Of a stretch of 64,000 nt of DNA, positions 35,520-43,248 are shown one piece after another. Origin of the DNA: JBPOFY01 sp051252415 (lineage in GTDB: Bacteria; Verrucomicrobiota; Verrucomicrobiia; Opitutales; Coraliomargaritaceae). The notes beneath the pieces were generated by a model. It was not told the DNA's origin and did no database searches. It saw only the letters and a list, made by a program, of their open reading frames with translations. Position 1 is the stretch's first letter. Each line of letters begins with the position of its first letter. The translations under genes were made by a program, and so were the position numbers. The DNA lies in NCBI GenBank assembly GCA_051252415.1, contig JBPOGA010000012.1:47701-111700 (forward strand), in the 5' to 3' direction.

Positions 35520-36515
35520 TTACTTCCATTGCCAGCGATCTTGCTCTTCAAGAACACTTTTAGCATCCCCTCTTAGCCAAGCTTCAGCTGAGGTATCTTC
35601 TTTCAAGTAGGCATCCCAAAATGCAGTGCTGATCTTAAGAATCGCGTTGTGATGATTCGGATTACGGCTGCCCTCCTGCGAGCGCAATTCACGTTCACTA
35701 AATGCCATGTGTGTCGCACCATGTAAAAAGAGTTCGTATTTATCCCCATCAGGTAAGGCCTTATACACCGCCAAGCGTGACTCGACATCTGCACCACCAA
35801 TCATCGAAACGTCCTCCGTGCCAGTCATCGAAAGCCATGGAATCTCAATATCGCCAAATGCACGACTGGCTCGACCTGCTCTCGGAGCGCTCGGACTCAT
35901 CGCTAAAGCTGCATCGATTCTTTCGTCCTTATATTTTGCTCCTAATAATAACTGCTTTTGCCCCGTCACCCATTGCGTGGTAACTGCCCCAAACGAATGC
36001 CCAGACATACCAATTTTATCGAGATCCATCCTTCCAGACAGAGCAGAATTATCTGAAACATTCATCACTTCCAATTGATCTAATACAAAGCTCACATCCT
36101 CAAATCGTAGCACGGCGTTCTCACGACTGGCCGCGTCTTTCAATTCAGCTAAGCGCTTATGCCCCGGCACATCTTTCCATACAGACGCATCGCTCCCGAT
36201 ATGCTGTATAAATACAACCACATAGCCTGCGTCCGCCCAGTGTTTTCCTAGATAAGGATTATTCTCACGCGAGCCACCAAGTCCGTGACTGAATAATACG
36301 ACAGGAGTTGCAGCCTGCGATTCTGGGAGATATACACGAATCGGAATCTCCCGACCACGATCACCATCTTGTAATGTATAATCAACGATCTGCACCGCTG
36401 CACTCTGGGTGGTCAGAACTGGATTATACGCTTCTCCAGCATAAATTGACTTCGCCAGCAAAAAGACTACCGCAAATAGCGACATTGCTGTAATATATGC
36501 GCTCATTAATCTCAT
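35520..36515 (-). CDS. Secreted alpha/beta hydrolase
   Basis: 331 aa with an N-terminal signal or anchor segment (about 7-26). VVLFSHGLGGSRENN holds the oxyanion region; the nucleophile elbow is GMSGHSFGAVT with Ser at about residue 171; a catalytic His is in LHGATHMAFSE. Similar in outline to dienelactone-hydrolase and PAF-acetylhydrolase-like enzymes that work on lipids or small esters. Substrate not readable. Confidence 0.82.
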   Translation of the reverse strand: MRLMSAYITAMSLFAVVFLLAKSIYAGEAYNPVLTTQSAAVQIVDYTLQDGDRGREIPIRVYLPESQAATPVVLFSHGLGGSRENNPYLGKHWADAGYVVVFIQHIGSDASVWKDVPGHKRLAELKDAASRENAVLRFEDVSFVLDQLEVMNVSDNSALSGRMDLDKIGMSGHSFGAVTTQWVTGQKQLLLGAKYKDERIDAALAMSPSAPRAGRASRAFGDIEIPWLSMTGTEDVSMIGGADVESRLAVYKALPDGDKYELFLHGATHMAFSERELRSQEGSRNPNHHNAILKISTAFWDAYLKEDTSAEAWLRGDAKSVLEEQDRWQWK

Positions 36516-36649
36516 ACCATTATCATCGTAAACCCACAGGAAAGGTTTCGAGGAAATCTAGACATGCCTGAACTGACAAAACAAGCGAACTTTGAAACTT
36601 GCCTCAGCGCAGAAGGATTACACGATTTCCTATCGTATCAAATTGGCAT

Positions 36650-36725
36650 GCCGAAATAGCTCAGTTGGTAGAGCAACTCATTCGTAATGAGTAGGTCGAC
36701 GGTTCGACTCCGTTTTTCGGCTCCA
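36650..36725 (+). tRNA. tRNA-Thr (anticodon CGT)
   Basis: 76 nt. Acceptor GCCGAAA pairs with TTTCGGC; D arm GCTCAGTTGGTAGAGC; anticodon stem ACTCA/TGAGT around TTCGTAA, which gives CGT for the Thr codon ACG; T arm ACGG-TTCGACT-CCGT. CCA is encoded (36723-36725). Confidence 0.97.
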
Positions 36726-36938
36726 TTTGATTTCGTTATCGGAATCGAGCCCGAACCAAATATACTAGGTGAACGGCGCGTCACCCACAGTCACACTACG
36801 CGATGTTTCGCGACACGACTCCGAATCACGGTTCTATACAACACTTATGCTAAGTGATGAGCCATAATATAACTTAACAGCACTGCTACAGAACATAGCT
36901 CGCTTTGTTACGAAAGCTAACTATGATAATTACATAAC

Positions 36939-39497
36939 ATGGATTTACGCAAAAAACTGCTAACCCTCTTTTCCGCTAAAGATTACATTCCCCTTCGTAG
37001 GGAAGAAGTCATCACCGTCTTAAAACTCAATCAAGACGAGGCCAAAAAAGTTCACCGATTAATTGACCAAATGCTGGAGCGTGGAGAGATCGCGCGCCTC
37101 AAAAAGGACAAGCTCTGCATTCCCGAGGATGCAGACCTCATCAGTGGTCGTATCCTCTTTCGTCAAAGTGGCACCGCAACCCTGATACCTGACAACAAGC
37201 CAGGCATGTCTGTGGCAGATGGTTTTCCAGTCTCGGCGGAGGACACGGGAGTGGCGATGCATGGCGACACCGTGCTTGCACGTAAAAACGACAAACGGAA
37301 ACGCGTTTTTCGCGGCAAAGGTAAAAACCGACGCCCGCAATACGATCCAGACGAGAAAGAGAATGTGCGCGTCATTCGTATTCTTAAACGCGCACGCGAC
37401 ATCATCACGGGTTCTCTCGAACAAGGCAAACATGCGACATACGTCATCCCTGACGATCCACGCATCACCCAAGACATCTTGGTGCCCGACCCAAAAAACT
37501 CTGGCATACTTCCGATTCCAAGAGTCGGCGATAAAGTCGTCGTCAAACTCTTAGAATGGACTCAGCGCCACCTCAACCCTGAAGGTGAAATCACTGAAGT
37601 CCTCGGTCGCACTTACGAGCCCGATGCCGAGTTCAAAGCCATACTTTATAAGTATAATCTCGACCCGAAGTTCCCAGCTGCGGTTGAAGATCAAACCAAA
37701 GACATTGCCGACCACGTGCGCGAAGAAGACACCGTGGGCCGCAAGGACTATCGTGATGTATTCACTTTCACAATCGACCCTGACGATGCGAAAGACTTCG
37801 ACGACGCCCTCTCACTTGAATTCCTAGAGGATGGAAAAACACGCGTCGGTGTGCACATCGCAGATGTCAGCGCCTACGTAAAGCCAGGCACCCCACTCGA
37901 CGTTGAAGCCCAAGAACGCGGCAACAGCACTTACCTTGTCGGCACGGTAATCCCCATGTTGCCACATGCGCTCTCCAATGGTCTCTGTAGTCTTGTCGAA
38001 GCAGAAGATCGTCTCACCAAAAGTTGCTTCATCACATACAGCGCCCGCGCCGAAGTCATCGGAGTCGAGTTTGCCAATACTGTCATCAACAGCAACAAGC
38101 GCCTGACCTACAAACAGGCCTTCGCCTTCATGAACGAGGACAACCTCGATACAGTACGTAAAACACCGCTACCGCCCAAGCATCAAACGGGTTCCACCGG
38201 TCGCTCACTCGACGAAGTCAGCGATGCAGAAATGGACACACTGCAGAAGCATATCCGTAAGCTTTGGGAGATTGGATCCGTGCTTCGCCAAGGGCGCTTC
38301 CGTAAAGGCTCTCTCGACCTCGACATGACCGATACCAAGATCTACGTCGATGAAGATGGTTACGCCGATCGTATTGAGAAGCAATTCAACGACGAAAGTC
38401 ACCAGCTCATCGAAGAGTTTATGCTCTCCGCAAATGAGCAGGTAGCCAAGGTCATGAAAAAGAACAACTACCCTTGCATCTATCGTGTCCACGATGAACC
38501 CGAGGATCAAAAGCTACAAGAGCTTCGCGAGACCATGATGACCTTTGGGGTGCAATGCGGCAATCTCGGTAAGCCACGCGAAATGGCCTCATTGCTCAAA
38601 AAATTGAAAGATCACCCACAAGGCTATACGCTGAAGGTGCATGTCCTACGCAGCCTTAAACAAGCGCAATACCGTGCCAGTGCGGATGGCCACTACGGCC
38701 TCGCAAAGCCTGACTACACACACTTCACCTCGCCGATCCGACGCTACTCGGACCTCATTGTTCATCGCGTATTGGATAGCTATCTGCATAAGATTGGTGC
38801 CGACTCCGCACCTTCAAAGCCCGATATTCGCTACACTCAAGGTAAACTCGAATCCCTTGGCGATCATCTCTGTGTGACTGAGCGCAATAGCGTCGATGCC
38901 GAACGTGAATCTGTAAAGACGAAGCAATTAGAATTCTTCGAACGCCTCTTACAGAAAGACGAGAAGCAAGCATTCAAGGCAATCATAACAGATGTCAAGA
39001 ATCACGGACTCATGATTGAGCTAACTGAATCGATGGCATTTGGCATGGTCCACATCTCTACGCTTGACGATGATTTCTACCACCCCAGCGAGGATGGCAC
39101 ATCACTCATCGGGCGCCGAAAAAAGCAAGTCTATGCACTCGGCCAACACATACAGGTGAACGTCGAACGTGTGGATCGTTTTAAGCGACAAATTGATTTC
39201 CGTGTCGTCAGCTCCGAAGAAAACAAATCTGCATCTGGCAAGTCTCCAAAGGATCTCAATGCCATGCGTAAAGAGCGCCGCGCAAAACGCAGCGGTAAAA
39301 GTGCCACTAAGCCAGAGTCAAAACGTGGCGAGCGCCCCGCAAAGAAACGCACTGCTCAGCGCGACGGCCAAGCTGAATCAAAACGAGGTGAGAAATCAGC
39401 AAAGAAGCGTCCAAAACTGCCGTTCAAAAAGCCGGCGACGAAAGACGACGCTACGAAGAAATCAGCACGCACTTTTAAGCCAAAGCGGAATAAGTAG
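36939..39497 (+). CDS. rnr: Ribonuclease R
   Basis: 852 aa. N-terminal helix-turn-helix and cold-shock domains; the RNB catalytic domain with FTIDPDDAKDFDDALSLE, in which the four Asp bind Mg2+ (about 275-292); HFTSPIRRYSDLIVHR; and an S1 domain near 690-770. The last 80 residues are a Lys/Arg-rich tail with SKRGE.xAKKR repeats, as in RNase R but not RNase II. A processive 3'-5' exoribonuclease for structured RNA. It follows tRNA-Thr with a 213-base gap that holds no gene. Confidence 0.96.
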   Translation: MDLRKKLLTLFSAKDYIPLRREEVITVLKLNQDEAKKVHRLIDQMLERGEIARLKKDKLCIPEDADLISGRILFRQSGTATLIPDNKPGMSVADGFPVSAEDTGVAMHGDTVLARKNDKRKRVFRGKGKNRRPQYDPDEKENVRVIRILKRARDIITGSLEQGKHATYVIPDDPRITQDILVPDPKNSGILPIPRVGDKVVVKLLEWTQRHLNPEGEITEVLGRTYEPDAEFKAILYKYNLDPKFPAAVEDQTKDIADHVREEDTVGRKDYRDVFTFTIDPDDAKDFDDALSLEFLEDGKTRVGVHIADVSAYVKPGTPLDVEAQERGNSTYLVGTVIPMLPHALSNGLCSLVEAEDRLTKSCFITYSARAEVIGVEFANTVINSNKRLTYKQAFAFMNEDNLDTVRKTPLPPKHQTGSTGRSLDEVSDAEMDTLQKHIRKLWEIGSVLRQGRFRKGSLDLDMTDTKIYVDEDGYADRIEKQFNDESHQLIEEFMLSANEQVAKVMKKNNYPCIYRVHDEPEDQKLQELRETMMTFGVQCGNLGKPREMASLLKKLKDHPQGYTLKVHVLRSLKQAQYRASADGHYGLAKPDYTHFTSPIRRYSDLIVHRVLDSYLHKIGADSAPSKPDIRYTQGKLESLGDHLCVTERNSVDAERESVKTKQLEFFERLLQKDEKQAFKAIITDVKNHGLMIELTESMAFGMVHISTLDDDFYHPSEDGTSLIGRRKKQVYALGQHIQVNVERVDRFKRQIDFRVVSSEENKSASGKSPKDLNAMRKERRAKRSGKSATKPESKRGERPAKKRTAQRDGQAESKRGEKSAKKRPKLPFKKPATKDDATKKSARTFKPKRNK

Positions 39498-39506
39498 CTC
39501 CAAACG

Positions 39507-39611
39507 TGGCGTCCGCGCTTGCGCGGGCCTCATTCCAAATTACTTAAGTGTAGCCACGTCACTCTGTGACGTGATCAGTCGCAAAACGCGGCAGAGACTG
39601 CCGCGGCTACA
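39507..39611 (+). repeat. REP monomer (family C) followed by an inverted pair (family D)
   Basis: 39507-39531 is GTGGCGTCCGCGCTTGCGCG plus GGCCT. 39551-39611 is GTAGCCACGTCACTCTGTGA plus CGTG, paired in opposite orientation with CGCGGCAGAGACTGCCGCGG plus CTAC. The two halves of the pair have different stems. Family D recurs almost unchanged at 41009-41070. Confidence 0.75.
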
Positions 39612-39614
39612 ATA

Positions 39615-40898
39615 CTATGACGCGTTAATGCTCCCTTTTGCCACTGCCACGAATCTTCGTGCGGCTTCGCGTAAGCGATCTTCGGGCAATGCGCCTGACG
39701 CTAAACGGGCGCAATTCCATGGCTCACCTGAAGAGAAACATAAGTCGCCAGGCACATAAAGCACACCTTGCTCAATACAACGCTGGCAAAAATCGCTCTG
39801 CATCCGAAGGTCGATTCCTTTCGGAGCACGCACCCAAATGATAAGGCCCCCCTTAGGTGTTTCCCAGCGCCAGCCGAGTTCACGCAAACCTCCAGCAATC
39901 AATTCCTCTGCTAGGATTTTCGCTTTATTGGCATAGTGTTTACGGATGCCTTCAAGGTGAGACTCATAAAGCCCCTCTGCTAAGACTCGTTCAATCAATG
40001 CCTGATTGAAGTGCGCGGACCCAAAGTCTTGATGCCCCTTAATTCCAAGAATTTTGTCCAACCATTCACGGTGGGTACAATAACCATAGCCGACCTTTAA
40101 ACCTGTCGCAAAAGGCTTCGTATATGTGCCCAGATACAAGTTCGGAAACGAATCAAACTCTGGCATGCTAATAATCGAAGGTGCCGCATGCGGAGCATCG
40201 AAAAACAACTCACGATACGCCGCGTCTTCCATCACAGGGATCTGCCAACCACCGTCGAGGAGCACCTTTGCCACTGCACGCTTCTCATCAGCCTCGAGTG
40301 AACGACTGCTTGGGTTGCAAAAATAACTGACTAGATAGAGTGCCTTCACCCGCTCGCGCTCACCTGCTTCATCCAGCTCCTGCAATAGCCTCGCCATCGC
40401 CTCTGGCTGAATCGCCCCTGCATCGTCACACGGAATCCCAATCGCGCGGATTCCGAGGCCCTTCAACATCTCTAAGCAGACGAAGTAACTCGGCTCTTCA
40501 ACCAAGATGATATCACCATAATCACACAACGCTTGAACCGCCAAATAAAGTGCCTGCTGCGATCCGTTTGTAAGCACCATATTCGCAGGATCGAATGCCC
40601 CACGTTTCTCACCAGGGTGGCTCGCGATCACATCACAGGACAACTCCCGCAGCTTCAAACGTCCTTGGTTTTGACCATATTGTAAGGGTTCATCTGACTG
40701 GCCTGGCTGGGTCAACTCTGCGGCAAAACGCGCCACTAATTCACGAGGCAACATCGCATTGTCAGTAAACCCAGCCGCCAATGAAAGCAGCTCAGGATTG
40801 GCTAATGCCCGCGCCATCAAGTCGACAATCACAGGCGGTTGTATCTCTCGACCAATCTTTGAAAAGGAAATGGATGGCTGGGATTCAGAAGGCTTCAT
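39615..40898 (-). CDS. PLP-dependent aminotransferase (MocR/LysN-like class I)
   Basis: 427 aa. Fold-type I: LTNGSQQALYLAVQALCDYGD for the phosphate loop, YFCNPSSRSLEADEKRA, the Asp of VMEDAAYRELFF, and the Schiff-base Lys in LYLGTYTKPFATGLKVGY (about 245-262). GGLIIWVRAPKG is typical of 2-aminoadipate / multi-substrate aminotransferases. There is no N-terminal GntR domain, so it is an enzyme rather than a MocR regulator. The amino acid substrate is open. Confidence 0.85.
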   Translation of the reverse strand: MKPSESQPSISFSKIGREIQPPVIVDLMARALANPELLSLAAGFTDNAMLPRELVARFAAELTQPGQSDEPLQYGQNQGRLKLRELSCDVIASHPGEKRGAFDPANMVLTNGSQQALYLAVQALCDYGDIILVEEPSYFVCLEMLKGLGIRAIGIPCDDAGAIQPEAMARLLQELDEAGERERVKALYLVSYFCNPSSRSLEADEKRAVAKVLLDGGWQIPVMEDAAYRELFFDAPHAAPSIISMPEFDSFPNLYLGTYTKPFATGLKVGYGYCTHREWLDKILGIKGHQDFGSAHFNQALIERVLAEGLYESHLEGIRKHYANKAKILAEELIAGGLRELGWRWETPKGGLIIWVRAPKGIDLRMQSDFCQRCIEQGVLYVPGDLCFSSGEPWNCARLASGALPEDRLREAARRFVAVAKGSINAS

Positions 40899-40956
40899 GT
40901 ATGCCCTCTACACTTTGCTGTGATGCTGAGGCTAGCAAGGAGTAATCTGAAAGACA

Positions 40957-41104
40957 GGTAGCGGCGCGCGTCCACATTTGCGCGGGCCTTATTCTGGATT
41001 GCGCGGATGTAGCCACGTCACTCTGTGACGTGATCAATGCGAAGAACGCGACAGAGACTACCGCGGCTACAAGACTTGGGCGCGCAGGGACGCGCGCCGC
41101 TACC
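40957..41104 (+). repeat. Nested REP elements: family D pair inside a family A/C pair
   Basis: The outer ends GGTAGCGGCGCGCGTCC (40957) and GGACGCGCGCCGCTACC (41088-41104) are perfect complements. The left outer element turns into family C after 17 bases (TTGCGCGGGCCT). Between them lies a complete family D pair (41009-41070), nearly identical to 39551-39611. It fills the gap between the aminotransferase and the TauE gene and touches the stop region of the latter. Confidence 0.78.
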
Positions 41105-41861
41105 CAACCAGAACCTTTATCCATAGTCGCACCGCAACTAACAGAATCACGATCGCAGTGATCGCCCGAATACGCTCTGAAGAAAACCGATTACTCATTT
41201 GTAAACTCCCCAGACGCCCTCCTATCAAAACCAGAATGGGACAAGCTATAAGCAACCAAAACGGGACTTCACCCAACGCTTCAGTCCCTTTGCTCAATTG
41301 GCCAAGCAAGCCTGAGAAACTATTCAGTGCGATGAAAATCGAGGTGCATGCAGCAATGCTCTGCGCTTTCGACCAACGAAACAGATGCATCACCGGAGCG
41401 AGGTAAATTCCCCCGCCGATACCGGTCACACCCGCCAAGAGGCCTAAACCTGCACCCACCAAAAGAACAACGCCCACATTCGGCGCATGAACAGATGCCC
41501 CCTCCGAGACATGAATCTGGTTCTGCCACAACATCACGAGCCCTGCGGCTGATAGTGCCGCAGCGAGCACGATTAAAAAGACCGCTTCGGGCAGTCGCCA
41601 GATACCACCAATAAATGCCAAAGGAATCGAGGTGCTCAGCAATGGAATCAATAACTTCCAATTTGCATACCCTTTACGGATCAGAATAATGCTACCTTGA
41701 ATCGTGACGACCAAATTACAGCTCAACGAAAGCACTGGCACAGCAACCAAGGGCAGCCCGCTAATCGCCAGCAGCGCGATGTAAGTCGATCCTCCGCCAA
41801 AGCCAGCCATCGCATAAAGAAAAGCCACTGCCGCGAAAAAAAATGGAAGGATATAGAGCAA
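41100..41861 (-). CDS. TauE/SafE-family membrane permease
   Basis: 253 aa, eight or so hydrophobic segments. The N-terminal AGFGGGSTYIALLAISGLP and the second-half GVTGIGGGIYLAPVMHLF are the paired family signature. The family exports sulfite or organosulfonates, but the substrate differs between members. The C-terminal codons overlap the end of a REP element. Confidence 0.85.
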   Translation of the reverse strand: MLYILPFFFAAVAFLYAMAGFGGGSTYIALLAISGLPLVAVPVLSLSCNLVVTIQGSIILIRKGYANWKLLIPLLSTSIPLAFIGGIWRLPEAVFLIVLAAALSAAGLVMLWQNQIHVSEGASVHAPNVGVVLLVGAGLGLLAGVTGIGGGIYLAPVMHLFRWSKAQSIAACTSIFIALNSFSGLLGQLSKGTEALGEVPFWLLIACPILVLIGGRLGSLQMSNRFSSERIRAITAIVILLVAVRLWIKVLVG

Positions 41862-41906
41862 GGCTGATGAAACGTAAAAACCGCGATAGAAACGGATTTC
41901 ATAAAA

Positions 41907-41989
41907 TACTCAGGGAGGGATTTGAACCCTCACGCCCGCGAGGGCACCACGACCTGAACGTGGCGTGTCTGCCGTTTCACCACCTGAGC
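41907..41989 (-). tRNA. tRNA-Leu (anticodon CAG), CCA not encoded
   Basis: 83 nt on the minus strand. Acceptor GCTCAGG / CCTGAGT (one G-T pair); anticodon stem CCACG/CGTGG around TTCAGGT, giving CAG for the Leu codon CTG; a class-II long variable arm (TGCCCTCGCGGGCGT); T arm GAGGG-TTCAAAT-CCCTC. The base after the discriminator is T, so CCA must be added by an enzyme, unlike tRNA-Thr here. Confidence 0.95.
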
Positions 41990-42077
41990 TAAAGTCAATA
42001 CATGCAGACAAGGTGTGGTTCTGATTGCTGTCAATTCTCAGTTGCCTGAAACGTAATCAATCGAAGCGGGAAATGAA

Positions 42078-42158
42078 GTAGTCGGATTGGCTTTAGCCGG
42101 CCGACATAGTTGACTATTTAGCCTGTGAATGTCGGGCGGCTAAAGCCAACCCGACTAC
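42078..42158 (+). repeat. REP inverted pair (family E)
   Basis: GTAGTCGGATTGGCTTTAGC and CGGCTAAAGCCAACCCGACT plus AC are near-complementary. Same family as 20653-20728. It lies between tRNA-Leu and the carbonic anhydrase gene. Confidence 0.72.
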
Positions 42159-42228
42159 GAAGACGCTACACCTTGATCTGTTGAATTCTAAACTTGGTTC
42201 ATTTGCGCCAAACACTATGACTTGAGTC

Positions 42229-42765
42229 ATGAGTATCGAAGATCAATTTGCGAAATTTTTAGATCAGACTCCAGCAGTCGATGAAACGGCTTATGTCGCA
42301 AAGGGTGCGATCGTGATTGGTGCGGTGACGCTGGCCCCCCACTCTAGTGTGTGGCATGGTTCAGTGCTGCGTGGGGATATCAATACGATCGAAATCGGCG
42401 AGGGTTCGAACGTGCAGGACGGCACGATGGTGCATTTGTCAGATACATACGGCGTCAAAGTTGGCAAATACGTGACTATCGGCCATGCGGCAATGATCCA
42501 TGCTTGTGAGATCGGTGATGGCTGCCTGATTGGTATGAAAGCAACGATTTTGGATGGTGCCGTGATTGGCGCGGAATCTATCGTCGGTGCGGGTGCACTT
42601 GTGACAAAGGGCAAAATCATACCCGAGGGTTCGTTGGTGCTTGGCACTCCAGCAAAAGTCGTGCGCGCACTGACTCCCGAGGAACGGGCTTCTGGCCGTG
42701 AGTTGGCCGAAAAGTATGTGCGCGTCTCGGCAGGCCATAAGAAACGGTTTGGTTCGGAGCTGTAA
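42229..42765 (+). CDS. Gamma-class carbonic anhydrase family protein
   Basis: 178 aa left-handed beta helix. Conserved: SSVWHGSVLRGDINTIEIGEG; SNVQDGTMVHL with one zinc-ligand His; VTIGHAAMIHACEIGDGCLIGM with the other two. C-terminal helix after position 140. Family members hydrate CO2 or act as bacterial YrdA/CaiE-like scaffolds. All three His are in place, so activity is possible. Confidence 0.88.
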   Translation: MSIEDQFAKFLDQTPAVDETAYVAKGAIVIGAVTLAPHSSVWHGSVLRGDINTIEIGEGSNVQDGTMVHLSDTYGVKVGKYVTIGHAAMIHACEIGDGCLIGMKATILDGAVIGAESIVGAGALVTKGKIIPEGSLVLGTPAKVVRALTPEERASGRELAEKYVRVSAGHKKRFGSEL

Positions 42766-42848
42766 GTTATCAGACAATCCGCCATTCGATCCACTGGCCG
42801 AAACTGGTTTCTTGTTCCGCTACAATGTCAAAACGACAGCTCTGACGT

Positions 42849-42876
42849 GTGGCGCGCAGGGACGACCGCCGCTACC
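42849..42876 (+). repeat. Single REP monomer (family A)
   Basis: GTGGCGCGCAGGGACGACCG plus CCGCTACC, one arm only, close to the right arm at 41079-41104. In the 250-base gap before feoA. No clear Fur box was found in this gap. Confidence 0.5.
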
Positions 42877-43017
42877 TCTAATACTAGTGAGATTAGAATT
42901 ATGAGTGAGCTTATGATGAAGACTTCGCGATTTCTCGCCCTCTGGGCTTGCAAATGAATCGGAATGCTTTTCTGGTAATTACTGCTATTGAGACTTAATC
43001 TCACAGGCATTTTCTGT

Positions 43018-43248
43018 ATGAAACTCAGTGAAATTCAAAAAGGCGGGCTTTTCCGTGTCAAAAATCTCAATTGCTGCAACGATTGTGTCTCTCGCTTGAT
43101 GGAGATGGGCCTGTTGCCAGATCAAGAAATTCGACTGATGCATGAGGCTCCGCTGGGTGACCCGATTGCAGTTGAATTCAATGGTTGTCACATAAGCGTG
43201 CGCCTCGAAGACGCCGCTCATGTTGAAGTCGAGAAGATCGAAGAATGA
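43018..43248 (+). CDS. feoA: Ferrous iron transport protein A
   Basis: 76 aa from ATG 43018 (MKLSEIQKG). SH3-like FeoA: RLMEMGLLPDQEIRLMHEAP, GDPIAVEFNGCHISVRLEDA. It binds FeoB and modulates its activity. Two Cys in the N-terminal part (NLNCCNDC, about 18-23) are extra to most FeoA. Its stop overlaps the feoB ATG (ATGA), so translation is coupled. Confidence 0.93.
   Translation: MKLSEIQKGGLFRVKNLNCCNDCVSRLMEMGLLPDQEIRLMHEAPLGDPIAVEFNGCHISVRLEDAAHVEVEKIEE

Noticed and set aside
42766..43017. Fur box in front of feoA
   Set aside because: I looked for a GATAATGATWATCATTATC-like sequence and saw none good enough.
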